Assembly: GCA_007135605.1 (NCBI GenBank)
Contig: SLIN01000043.1
Span: forward strand, 1 to 44,086
Reading direction: 5' to 3'
Length of the DNA: 44,086 nt
Origin: Spirochaetales bacterium
GTDB lineage: Bacteria; Spirochaetota; Spirochaetia; DSM-27196; SKKC01
The translations under genes and the position numbers were made by a program. Numbering within the stretch: position 1 is the first letter of the stretch; each line of letters opens with the position of its first letter. The notes below the pieces were generated by a model. That model saw nothing but the letters and a program-made list of their open reading frames with translations. It was not told the origin of the DNA and did not search any database. Positions 1 through 8,900 of the stretch are shown here, piece after piece.

Positions 1-116
1 GGAATCGCGACCTGCGCCGGCGCCGCCATTGTCTCGATTGGGCGATCGGTCGTGAGATCTTTCTCTTCCGGCAGGTGCAAGCCGCCAATCGGGAATTTCT
101 TCAGTGTTTCTGCCAT
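1..116 (-). CDS. rnfC: RnfC-like electron transport complex subunit, N-terminal fragment truncated by the window edge
   Basis: Minus-strand ATG at 116-114 preceded by AAGGAG; translation MAETLKKFPIGGLHLPEEKDLTTDRPIETMAAPAQVAIP... resembles the RnfC N-terminus (F-x-G-G-hH-P-x-x-K). Absent from the supplied ORF track because it is open at the edge. Confidence 0.7.
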   Translation of the reverse strand, partial: MAETLKKFPIGGLHLPEEKDLTTDRPIETMAAPAQVAI

Positions 117-351
117 GCAAGGCTACTCCTTGGGGGCGAAGCTCGACTCATCGTCCGCGCCATAGTACCGACGTCGGCGGCGTGTGTATATCGCACTCGG
201 CTCGACAGCCCCGAATTCGTCATAGTTTCCGCTCGACGAAATATTCGCGGACATCAACAAAATCGATATTTTTCTATCTACTACCAGAAAGTACCGCGCC
301 GTGCAACCGCTGTAAAGGGTGTGCGGAGAAATAGTAGTACCGGCGCATGAC

Positions 352-357
352 TATAAT
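352..357 (+). promoter_or_regulatory. Possible -10 box TATAAT upstream of rplU
   Basis: Exact TATAAT in an intergenic region, but no good -35 at 16-18 bp. Confidence 0.3.
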
Positions 358-372
358 ATCAGACTCGGATGT

Positions 373-400
373 GGCGCCGTCCGCCCGGCGCCGTCCGCCC
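373..400 (+). repeat. Perfect tandem duplication of the 14-mer GGCGCCGTCCGCCC
   Basis: Two identical 14-bp copies (373-386, 387-400) ending 2 bp before a -35 box. Confidence 0.9.
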
Positions 401-402
401 GG

Positions 403-432
403 TTGACCCTCGTTCGCGTTGCATTGTATATA
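403..432 (+). promoter_or_regulatory. sigma70-type promoter for the rplU operon
   Basis: TTGACC (403-408), 18-bp spacer, TATATA (427-432), upstream of rplU. Confidence 0.6.
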
Positions 433-471
433 GACTGCTACGCCATTGAACCAATTATGTTGAGAGGAATT

Positions 472-786
472 ATGTACGCACTCGTAGAGATTGCCGGCAA
501 GCAGTATAAGGCCGAAGAAGGTGCGCTCCTTAAGGTTGACAAGCTGAACGCGAATGAGGGGGATACGCTCAAGCTCGATTCGGTGCTGCTTCTCAACCAG
601 AAGGGAAGCGTTGCCGTGGGTAACCCGTTCATCGACGGTGCGGTTGTCACCGCGACGGTGGAAGGCGGCGGGCGCGACGACAAGATTACCGTCTTCAAGT
701 ACAAGCGGCGAAAGCGATATAAGCGAAAGCACGGACACCGCCGGCACTATTCACTTCTACGAGTGCGAGATGTGAAAGGCGCGTAG
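472..786 (+). CDS. rplU: 50S ribosomal protein L21
   Basis: MYALVEIAGKQYKAEEG...KRRKRYKRKHGHRRHYSLLRV; internal start at 472 of ORF 319..786. Confidence 0.97.
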   Translation: MYALVEIAGKQYKAEEGALLKVDKLNANEGDTLKLDSVLLLNQKGSVAVGNPFIDGAVVTATVEGGGRDDKITVFKYKRRKRYKRKHGHRRHYSLLRVRDVKGA

Positions 787-804
787 ACGCTGATTTGCGG
801 CGAC

Positions 805-1170
805 GTGTTTACGATAGACGTGATTACCGTAACGGTGGAGATCGCAAACGAAACGGTCCGACGGCTTGAGTCGCTCGGACACGCGGTAACGGGTGTTTCG
901 AGAACCGATGAGGCGGAGGGGAGTATACCGTGCGCGGCGGTATCGTCCTTGCTGCGCGCAGCCGCAGCGTCGTTGGCCGAGAGCCCGGCCGTGGATGCGG
1001 TGGGTTCCGCGTCGAGTCCCGGTTCACTTGCGATCAATGTTACAGCGGTCTACGATGAGCGGTGGCTCCGTGGCGTGAGTGATGTCATTCTTGCGGGATT
1101 GCGCGGAATTGAAAGCGACTTCCCGGAGGAGCTTGAAGTGAAGATTATGCATACAGACAGGAGAGTGTGA
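805..1170 (+). CDS. prp: Ribosomal-processing cysteine protease Prp family (YsxB-like)
   Basis: Position between L21 and L27; conserved GHA (His) and CAAVSSLL (Cys) motifs. Confidence 0.85.
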   Translation: MFTIDVITVTVEIANETVRRLESLGHAVTGVSRTDEAEGSIPCAAVSSLLRAAAASLAESPAVDAVGSASSPGSLAINVTAVYDERWLRGVSDVILAGLRGIESDFPEELEVKIMHTDRRV

Positions 1171-1174
1171 GCGT

Positions 1175-1480
1175 ATGGCACACAAGAAAGGTGGAGGAAG
1201 CTCCAAGAACGGACGTGACAGCCATTCCAAGCGGCTTGGTGTGAAGCGATTCGGCGGTGAAACCGTGAAGGCCGGGTCGATACTGGTACGTCAGCGAGGA
1301 ACACAGTTTCATCCGGGTCAGAATGTGGGAATCGGCAAGGACGATACGCTCTTTGCTCGTCTAAGCGGTACCGTAGCATTCAGCCGTAAGAAAGGCCGGC
1401 GTTTTATCTCGATCGAGCCGGTTCAGGTCGCCGGTTCGCATGCTGAAGAACCGGCTCAGAGTGCGAACGCCGCTTCGTAG
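1175..1480 (+). CDS. rpmA: 50S ribosomal protein L27
   Basis: [29 protein letters not shown]...; no N-terminal extension; extra C-terminal tail. Confidence 0.97.
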   Translation: MAHKKGGGSSKNGRDSHSKRLGVKRFGGETVKAGSILVRQRGTQFHPGQNVGIGKDDTLFARLSGTVAFSRKKGRRFISIEPVQVAGSHAEEPAQSANAAS

Positions 1481-1503
1481 GGGCTATTTCTCAACGGTAC
1501 ACT

Positions 1504-2502
1504 GTGGCTTCCTTCGTTGACGAGGTTACGCTGACACTCGAGTCGGGCCACGGCGGAGCGGGCGCGGTGAGTTTCCGCCGTGAGAAGTACGTTCCGAAAG
1601 GCGGGCCGGACGGAGGCGACGGCGGCGACGGAGGCAACGTAATCGTTCGAAGGCGCGAAAACGTTAAAACTCTTTCCCATCTGGCCGGAAAGAGCTCGCT
1701 CTCGGCGCAGCGCGGACGGAGCGGGTCGGGCCGAAATAGACACGGGGCCGACGGTCGCGATCTCGTGCTCGATCTTCCACCGGGAAGTGTCGTATACGAT
1801 GCGGACACCGCCGAAAGCCTCGCCGACCTCGCCGAACAATCGAGTTATGTGCTGCTCCACGGAGGGCGCGGCGGCAAAGGAAATACGCACTTTGCCACCA
1901 GCACTCATCAGACTCCTCGGTTTGCACAGGAGGGCCTACCGGGCAGGCGGCTGCGTGCCCGTATCGAGATCCGGCTCGTTGCCGATGTCGGGCTTGTCGG
2001 GCTTCCGAACGCGGGTAAGTCGAGTTTGCTCAGCGCCGTGAGCAATGCCCGGCCCCGAGTCGGCTCCTACCCGTTCACGACCACGGTGCCTAATCTCGGT
2101 GTGTATCGCAAAGATCGGCTCGACGTCGTTATCGCGGATATTCCGGGGATAATCGAGGGAGCCGCGGAGGGACACGGGCTGGGATTGCGTTTTCTGAAGC
2201 ATATCTCTCGCACCGCCGGATTGCTCTATCTCATCGACCTCTCCAATCCCGATCCGGTTTCCGATGTTCACACCCTCGAGCGGGAGATTTCCGCCTACGG
2301 GGGAGGGCTCGAGTCGAAACCGCGCCTGCTGGTAGGAAACAAGCTTGATATCGCCGATCCCGAACGTGTCGCCGCGTTTCGCGATGCATTTCCAACCGAT
2401 ACAGTTCTGACGATAAGCGTAGCTACACATCAAGGGTTGCGGAGTCTTGGCGATACGTTGCTCGAGGCGGTTCACGGTACCGGTAATGAACGAGACACGT
2501 AG
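1504..2502 (+). CDS. obg: GTPase Obg/CgtA
   Basis: Glycine-rich OBG domain; G1 GLPNAGKSSLL; GNKLD motif. Confidence 0.96.
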   Translation: MASFVDEVTLTLESGHGGAGAVSFRREKYVPKGGPDGGDGGDGGNVIVRRRENVKTLSHLAGKSSLSAQRGRSGSGRNRHGADGRDLVLDLPPGSVVYDADTAESLADLAEQSSYVLLHGGRGGKGNTHFATSTHQTPRFAQEGLPGRRLRARIEIRLVADVGLVGLPNAGKSSLLSAVSNARPRVGSYPFTTTVPNLGVYRKDRLDVVIADIPGIIEGAAEGHGLGLRFLKHISRTAGLLYLIDLSNPDPVSDVHTLEREISAYGGGLESKPRLLVGNKLDIADPERVAAFRDAFPTDTVLTISVATHQGLRSLGDTLLEAVHGTGNERDT

Positions 2503-3094
2503 ACCCGCACTATTCGGAGGATCATTCGATCCGCTGCATATAGGGCACCTCCATATTGCCGATGCCGCCCTCGCCGGCGGGCGTTTTGATGCAGTTTTCT
2601 TTGTCCCCGCGTTTCGATCCCCACACAAGGCGGATGGTTACGGGGCCCCGGATGAGGCGCGTATCACAATGGTTCGTTCCACGATCGATCGTCGCGCGCG
2701 AATGCATCTGCTGCCGTGGGAGCTTGAGCGTCCAGGGCCGTCGTACACCATCGATACGCTCGAGCAGTTCATCAAAATATATGACGGCGATGAGGAGCCC
2801 GGGCTTATAGTCGGTGACGATTTGCTCGAGCATTTCGACACATGGGAGCGTTATGAGGAGATTCTCTCGAGGGCGACACTCGTTGTCGGGGCACGTCCGC
2901 CCGAGGAGCCCGCAAGTCGATCGCGATATCAGAGACTTAAAGAGCTCGGTGCCCGATTTGTAGAGCTGGACAATGCCGCAATTGCCGTTTCTGCAAGCGA
3001 TATTCGACGAAGAGTGGCTGGTGGATTGCCGTATCGCGATCTTGTTCCCGAGACGGTCTACAACATCATTGAAACGCATCATCTGTACAGGTAA
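2486..3094 (+). CDS. nadD: Nicotinate-nucleotide adenylyltransferase
   Basis: ALFGGSFDPLHIGHLHIADAAL and the C-terminal SASDIRRRVAGGLPYRDLVPETVYNII motif; internal ATG overlaps the obg end. Confidence 0.95.
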   Translation: MNETRRPALFGGSFDPLHIGHLHIADAALAGGRFDAVFFVPAFRSPHKADGYGAPDEARITMVRSTIDRRARMHLLPWELERPGPSYTIDTLEQFIKIYDGDEEPGLIVGDDLLEHFDTWERYEEILSRATLVVGARPPEEPASRSRYQRLKELGARFVELDNAAIAVSASDIRRRVAGGLPYRDLVPETVYNIIETHHLYR

Positions 3095-3118
3095 GGTCGA
3101 CCAGGAGATGGAGCATCC

Positions 3119-4369
3119 ATGAGCGCGCGAGTCCGTATCGACAGTTCGTTGGTGTTTGTACTGCTGATCCTGCTTATTCTCGGCGGTACGGCTCTCTTCA
3201 TATATCTGCAGGTGCGCAGCGATGTGGTTTCCGAGTACGTCGATCGGGAAGAGCAGCTTGTTGTTCTGATGACACTGGCCGACGACAACGATCGACCGTT
3301 GACGACGCAAGTCTTCATCTACGAGCCTACGACCGCTCGAGCGGCGCTATTCGATATCCCCGGTGATACCGGTGCGATTCTGCGCTCGTTGGGACGAACC
3401 GATCGAATCGACGAGTTGCTCGTCAGTTCAGGGATCGAGCCGTATCGCGATCGAATCGGTGAGATGCTCTCGATATCGATACCGTTTTATGTTCACATCG
3501 GACGGTCGGAGAGCGAGGATCTCGTAGATCTGTTACAAGGGATGGATCTATTCCCTGCGGATTCCGTCCAGCCTATCGGTACCGACCTGAATCTTACCGC
3601 AACGGTCGTCGAGAGCAACGGTGGTCTGAATGGAGATCTCCCCATCGGCTTCCCGTCCGGACGTCTTCGGCTGGAGGGGCCACGTGCGCTTGCGTATCTC
3701 GAGTCCTCGGTTGCCGACGAACTGGATACCGATCGTCTCAACCGACGGCAGGGTTTCGTCGAGAGTCTACTCATTCGCCTGAGTGATGAAGCGGAAGTGC
3801 TGGTCGAACCGCGGGGGTTGCGGGTCGTGGAGTCGCTGATCGACACTAACATGGACTCGCGAGCACTGGAATCGTTTCTTCGTGAGCTCGGGCGAATGGA
3901 TACCGGACGTATAGCTCGGCAGAGGATCGCCGGCTCCTATCGGAGTGTCGAGGTCGACGGGGAGGAGCGCGAGCTCCTGTTTCCTCATTTCGAAGGACAA
4001 TGGATACGTGAGACCGTGTCGCAGGTTCGCGACAGCCTTCGTACAAGCAGGCCTACTGAGCCCGATACCGACACAATTGTGCTCGAAGTTCTGAATGGGA
4101 CGACCTCGGTAGGGCTTGCTCGTCGAACACACGATCTGTACCAACGGCTCGGGCTCTTCGAGGTCCACAGGTACGATAACGCCGATTCACACGACTACGA
4201 GCACACGAAAGTCATCGACCGGCGGGGCGACGGCTGGATGGCGAACCGGGTAGCCGAAGTTATACGTGCTCGGAACGTTGTGAACGAGCCGAGCGAGGAT
4301 CCGAACGACCCGGTCGATGTCACCTTGATACTTGGACAGGATTTTGATGGTAGATACGTTCGACAGTAG
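3119..4369 (+). CDS. LCP (LytR-CpsA-Psr)-like protein with LytR C-terminal domain; divergent
   Basis: N-terminal TM; LCP-like segments (LFDIPGDT, GPRALAYLESS, DTDRLNRRQGFV); C-terminal IVLEVLNGTTSVGLARRTHDLYQRLGLFEV. Confidence 0.75.
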   Translation: MSARVRIDSSLVFVLLILLILGGTALFIYLQVRSDVVSEYVDREEQLVVLMTLADDNDRPLTTQVFIYEPTTARAALFDIPGDTGAILRSLGRTDRIDELLVSSGIEPYRDRIGEMLSISIPFYVHIGRSESEDLVDLLQGMDLFPADSVQPIGTDLNLTATVVESNGGLNGDLPIGFPSGRLRLEGPRALAYLESSVADELDTDRLNRRQGFVESLLIRLSDEAEVLVEPRGLRVVESLIDTNMDSRALESFLRELGRMDTGRIARQRIAGSYRSVEVDGEERELLFPHFEGQWIRETVSQVRDSLRTSRPTEPDTDTIVLEVLNGTTSVGLARRTHDLYQRLGLFEVHRYDNADSHDYEHTKVIDRRGDGWMANRVAEVIRARNVVNEPSEDPNDPVDVTLILGQDFDGRYVRQ

Positions 4370-4724
4370 AGGATTCGTGCTCGAGGCCGCTGAGCTGCTT
4401 GATGACCACAAGGGGCGGGATACGGTCGCGATCGATGTCCACGGTATCTCCTCGATCACCGACTATCTGGTGATAACCACCGTAACCAGCAATATGCAGA
4501 TGCGTGGGCTGCTGGAGCGACTTGCCGAGCATTGTGACCACTATCAGGTCGCTCAGCTCAACTCGCATAAACGACCCGATGATACCGGTTGGGTGCTGCT
4601 TGACTGTGAGTTCGTCGTGTTCCACCTGATGACTCGAGAGATGCGCGAATTTTACGAGCTGGAGCGCCTCTGGTTCGCCGGAGAAAAGGTGTACGGTGGT
4701 GCCGTAGAAGGGCGGGCGGAATAG
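4347..4724 (+). CDS. rsfS: Ribosome silencing factor RsfS
   Basis: DTVAIDVHGISSITDYLVITTVTSNMQMRGL...DCEFVVFHLMTREMREFYELERLW. Confidence 0.95.
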   Translation: MVDTFDSRGFVLEAAELLDDHKGRDTVAIDVHGISSITDYLVITTVTSNMQMRGLLERLAEHCDHYQVAQLNSHKRPDDTGWVLLDCEFVVFHLMTREMREFYELERLWFAGEKVYGGAVEGRAE

Positions 4725-4730
4725 TTCGGG

Positions 4731-4747
4731 AGTTTGTCCGACAAACT
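4731..4747. repeat. Perfect palindrome AGTTTGTC-C-GACAAACT between convergent genes
   Basis: 8-bp arms around 1 nt; overlaps the stop codon of the minus-strand gene; shares its sequence with the ends of the 22.3 kb element. Confidence 0.85.
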
Positions 4748-5042
4748 AGTCGTCCGACTCGTCTATGAGTGAGTCGTCGATTTCGTCATCAAATTCGTCA
4801 TCGTCGTCATCACCATCGTACAAGTCTTCGTCCGTGTCGAAATCGTACTCCTCGTCCACGTCCAGACCATCGTCATCGAACGCCTCGTCGTCCGGGTCGA
4901 TATCGTCCAGAGCATCACCGGCGATCTCGTCGTCCATATCCGTATCCACCTCTTCGAAATCATCCGAGTCAAAGTCATCGTCTTCCGGCGGACCCGGATC
5001 TCCGTTCGAATCTGAAGCGTACGGCCGTTCTCGTTGGTCCAT
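4746..5042 (-). CDS. Hyper-acidic low-complexity protein (41 Asp + 12 Glu of 98 aa)
   Basis: RBS AGGAGGGGG 5' of the ATG; canonical promoter upstream; ORF fills the interval up to the palindrome. Confidence 0.75.
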   Translation of the reverse strand: MDQRERPYASDSNGDPGPPEDDDFDSDDFEEVDTDMDDEIAGDALDDIDPDDEAFDDDGLDVDEEYDFDTDEDLYDGDDDDDEFDDEIDDSLIDESDD

Positions 5043-5068
5043 GGGTGCCCCCTCCTGCGTACGACCAA

Positions 5069-5097
5069 ACTGTATGGAGCCGAAGGCCGCGAGTCAA
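5069..5097 (-). promoter_or_regulatory. sigma70-type promoter of the acidic protein gene
   Basis: Minus strand TTGACT (5097-5092), 17 bp, TACAGT (5074-5069). Confidence 0.65.
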
Positions 5098-5135
5098 TTG
5101 CGTAGAGCCCACCGGAACGGGTACGCTGCGTCCCT

Positions 5136-5834
5136 ATGCATCTTCGCGCTGTAGCGTTCGACATCGATGGAACTCTTTACCCCAATCGCGTCATGATGCG
5201 TCGTAGTGTCGGGTTCGGGATACGTCACGCGCGTCTGTTGTATCATTTCGCGAAAGTGCGCAAGGTAATCCGTTCGACTCGTCCGATCGAAGACTTCTAT
5301 CGACTTCAGGCACGGCTCATGGCGGATGCACTTGGACGCCCGGAGGAATCGGTACGTACAGAGATTCAACGGAACATATACGATCGATGGGAGCTCGTGT
5401 TGAAGCGTGTTCCGTTATATGACCAGGTTCCGGACTTGCTTGACGAGCTCGAACGATCCGGACTCCGACTCGGGGTGATGAGTGATTTTCCCGTCGCGCG
5501 CAAAATCGAGCTACTCGGTCTCGACGGGCGATGGGATTGTGCGATTTCCACCGAGCAAGTCGGCTATCTGAAGCCGAATCCGGAGCCGTTCGAAAGGCTG
5601 ATCGAGTGCCTTGACGTAGACCCTTCGGAGATACTTTACGTCGGTAACAGCTACGAGTATGACGTAGTCGGAGCAAGCCGCGCGGGTTTACGCACCGCTT
5701 GGCTCAACGATCGGGGCGGCACGAGTAACGCGACCGAAGCCTCAATCCAGCCCGATTTCACCTTCTCGCACTATCGCGAGCTCCGTACATGGCTGGGCCC
5801 GTATCTCACCTCAGGAACCCAAAGTATACAATAG
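5136..5834 (+). CDS. HAD-superfamily hydrolase
   Basis: AFDIDGTLYPN motif I; GVMSDFP motif II; VGNSYEYDVVGASRAGLRTAW motif IV. Confidence 0.9.
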   Translation: MHLRAVAFDIDGTLYPNRVMMRRSVGFGIRHARLLYHFAKVRKVIRSTRPIEDFYRLQARLMADALGRPEESVRTEIQRNIYDRWELVLKRVPLYDQVPDLLDELERSGLRLGVMSDFPVARKIELLGLDGRWDCAISTEQVGYLKPNPEPFERLIECLDVDPSEILYVGNSYEYDVVGASRAGLRTAWLNDRGGTSNATEASIQPDFTFSHYRELRTWLGPYLTSGTQSIQ

Positions 5835-5973
5835 TAGACACTACACACGGCTTTGCGCCCGGTTCCGCCGGCAGAGCGAATTGGCCTCTATTCTACGCGA
5901 TCTTTCCTTCTCTTACTGGCGATTATGTGCTATATACTATTACTGGGAACATGTTTACTGGGAGAGGGAACAT

Positions 5974-8900
5974 ATGCCGATTACCGCGGGCGACGTTATC
6001 GTCGTCGGGATCGTGCTTGTGGTGCTTGCTGTATACCGGCAGATGGACCGCAACAATCGATCCCTGGAGAAGGTGAAGCGCTTTGCCGACAAGGTGCAGA
6101 GCGATATCGATAATCTGGTGGCAGAGCGTGTTACCGCGCTTCGTGACGTAGCGATAGAAGTCGACGTCAATCAGAAGACTTCACGGGAAATACTCAAACG
6201 GCTCAATGAGGCGGAGCAACAGCTACTCGAGCGCGCCGAGCACGTCGAGTCTATCGGTGAGCGGATCGATGCGTATGATCGGTCATTGAGCGATCTCGAT
6301 GCTCGCACGGCGCAGGCGCAGGAAGGAATCCGCCGCATTCAGGAGGAATCCGACTATATCGACAGCGTCGGCAAGCGCGTAAAGGCGTCACAGGAACGTG
6401 TCACGGAGATCGAGACGCGTCTTTCCGAAACCGAAACGCGATTCGCGGAGCGGAATCGCAACGCCCTTGAGCGCACGCGGGATGAGTTGCTGGGCGATGT
6501 TCGCGAGACCGTTTCAGGCATCGAGCAACGAGTTTCCGAGACCGACGAGCGTGTGACGGCTACATTGGCGGAGCTTGACGATCGCAGCGATGCCGCGAAG
6601 CGGCATATTGATAGTGCGGCATCCGAACTCGAGCAGAGCGCTACAGACGTGATTACACGCGCTGCCGAGCGCCTCGAATCGCTTCGCAGCGACGCCGGCT
6701 CTGACATCGACGAACTGGAACGTTGGACGCGAGAACGCTTCGAAGCGCTTGCTGAACAGGGAGAGAAGCTCACGTCGGCGTCGCTTGAGAAGCTTCGCGC
6801 TCACATAGAACAACGGACCAAAGATAGCGCGGCCGCATTGCGCAGCGACGTAGCCGAGCGTGAGTCGCAACTGAGGTCCGAGCTCGAGACGGAGCTCTCC
6901 CGGGCACGCTCCGAGCTCTCCGATCGGATTAGCGCCGACCGCGAGCATCTGGCCTCGGATTTCGACGAGCGACTCGGCGAGCTTCAGGCGGAAACCGGAA
7001 ATCGGATTCAGAACATTTTCGAGCGGGTTACGGAGCTCGTACGCACTGTGGACGAGACCGAGTCGGAAACGGGTGATCGGCTGCAGGCGCTGTTTCGGCA
7101 GACAACCGAGACATACGATCAGTGGCGGGAAGACGTTACGTCTCGTCTCGACACCGCTCAGACCGAGATGAATGAGCATCTGGAAAAGGTCGAGCAGAGC
7201 AGAAGTAGAGTGCATGAAACGGCCTCGGAGGTTGAGCGCATCTCCGAGCAGATCGAGAGCCGTCTTGAGCGGCAGCGCAGCGAGCTCGATGCACAGGTTG
7301 ACGAGAGAATCGGGACGTGGCGAGTTGAGTTCGACGGTAAGATCAACGGTGCGGCGGATTCGTTGTACGCGGGCTTCGACGAACGGCTCACCCAATCCAA
7401 CGATGCACTCAACGGCCGAATGGAGCGACTCGAGGCGGCGGCGAACGAAATGGAGGAGCTCGAGTCGGCGATTCGGGACAGCATGCAACAGCTCGCCTCC
7501 CGTCTCGAGTCGGAACTCGAAGCAACGGGTGAGTCTCTGCGGTCAAAGCGTGAAGAGGACCTCGCGAGGGCTGAATCGGAGACGCAAAGAATTCAATCGA
7601 CCATGGAGGAGCTCGACGCCGAGCTGCAGCGCCTGAAGTCGAGCGCCTACGAGAATGTGAATGAGAAGCTGAAAGTGTTCGAGGACGAGTTCTTCACCGA
7701 TCTCAGGAATCGAAGTGTGTCGATGGATCGGAAACTCGATGAGTGGCAGAACTCGATGCAAGAGCAGCTGATCTCACTTGCCGAGGAGGCCAGACAGGAG
7801 CGGGCCGAACTCGAACGGCGTTACACAGACGATTTCGAGGAGCACCTGTCCGAACGCGAGCGTGCGCTTCGCAACCATATCGATACTCGTTTCCAGGCGC
7901 TTGAGCGCGATACCGCCGATCGGCAGGAGCAGATCGCGGAGACTGTTCGTAATGTGGACCAGACTCTCGGCGATCTGACGAATCGTGTCGAGCAGCGGAT
8001 CACGGAAGTCGACGGGGCTACCGAGAAGCGCCTGCAAACGGTGGAGTCGCGTGTCGGCGAAATTGGCGAGCGCGCGGAGACAGTTGCGCGTCGTGTAGAC
8101 GAGCGCGCCGAGGACGCTGTCGAGCAATTCCGTGCGGATACCGCATCGTTCCGCGAGGAGATCGAACAGCGCAGGAAACAGGTGGAACTGGAAAGCGAAC
8201 GGAAGCTTCAAGAGCTTCGGCTCTCGATACAGGAAGCGGGGGATACCGCCCGCGATCAGCGGTCCGAGTTGCTCGGTACTATTCAACGGGATGCGGAGCA
8301 TCTGCGGAAGGAAATCGATGATCTCAAGCAGGCGAAGGAAGAGTTCGTCGAGCAGACTCACGCGTTCGACCGGGCCGACGAGCTTAAGGAAAGCCTGGAC
8401 GCAGAGATCGAGCGTCTTTCGAGTGACCTCGATCGTGTTTATGAGAGAAGGGAGGCGATCGAGCGCCTCGATAGTGAGGTATCGGCGATTCGGAGCATGG
8501 TTGACGACACACAGAACCGGCTCAACGGGTTCATGCAGGAGAAACGCCGGATCGATGCGATCGAAGAGGATTACTCCAAGCTACTGAATCTGTCGGAGGC
8601 GGTGGAGTCAAAGCTGGCGCAAGTCACTGGATCTAACGACACGCTTCAGGACTTGCAGGTGAGACTTCGAAAGGTCGAAGAGCTTCGGGAGCAGGTCGAT
8701 CACGGCTTCGCCCGGCTCGAGAAGAAACAGAATGTGCTTAACGCGACCGCCGAGGGGATCGACAAGAGTTTCAACGATCTCGAACAGCTGGAGAATCGCG
8801 TACACACGCTCCACTCGGAGATCGAATCGTTGCCCAAAGAGCTATCGGACGTGCGCAGTCACATCCAGGAGCTCGCCCGCGGCAAAGAGGACGCCGACCA

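Noticed and set aside
117-402. tRNA gene in the rnfC-rplU intergenic region
   Set aside because: No T-arm GGTTCRANYCC or cloverleaf pairing recognised.
4765-5206. Ser-rich and Arg/His-rich plus-strand ORFs over the acidic gene
   Set aside because: Antisense readings of the GAT/GAC/GAG repeats; the minus frame has the promoter and RBS.
6514-7488. Long minus-strand ORF (324 aa) opposite the coiled-coil gene
   Set aside because: Shadow ORF from biased codon use in an E/R/L-rich coiled coil; no RBS or family signal.
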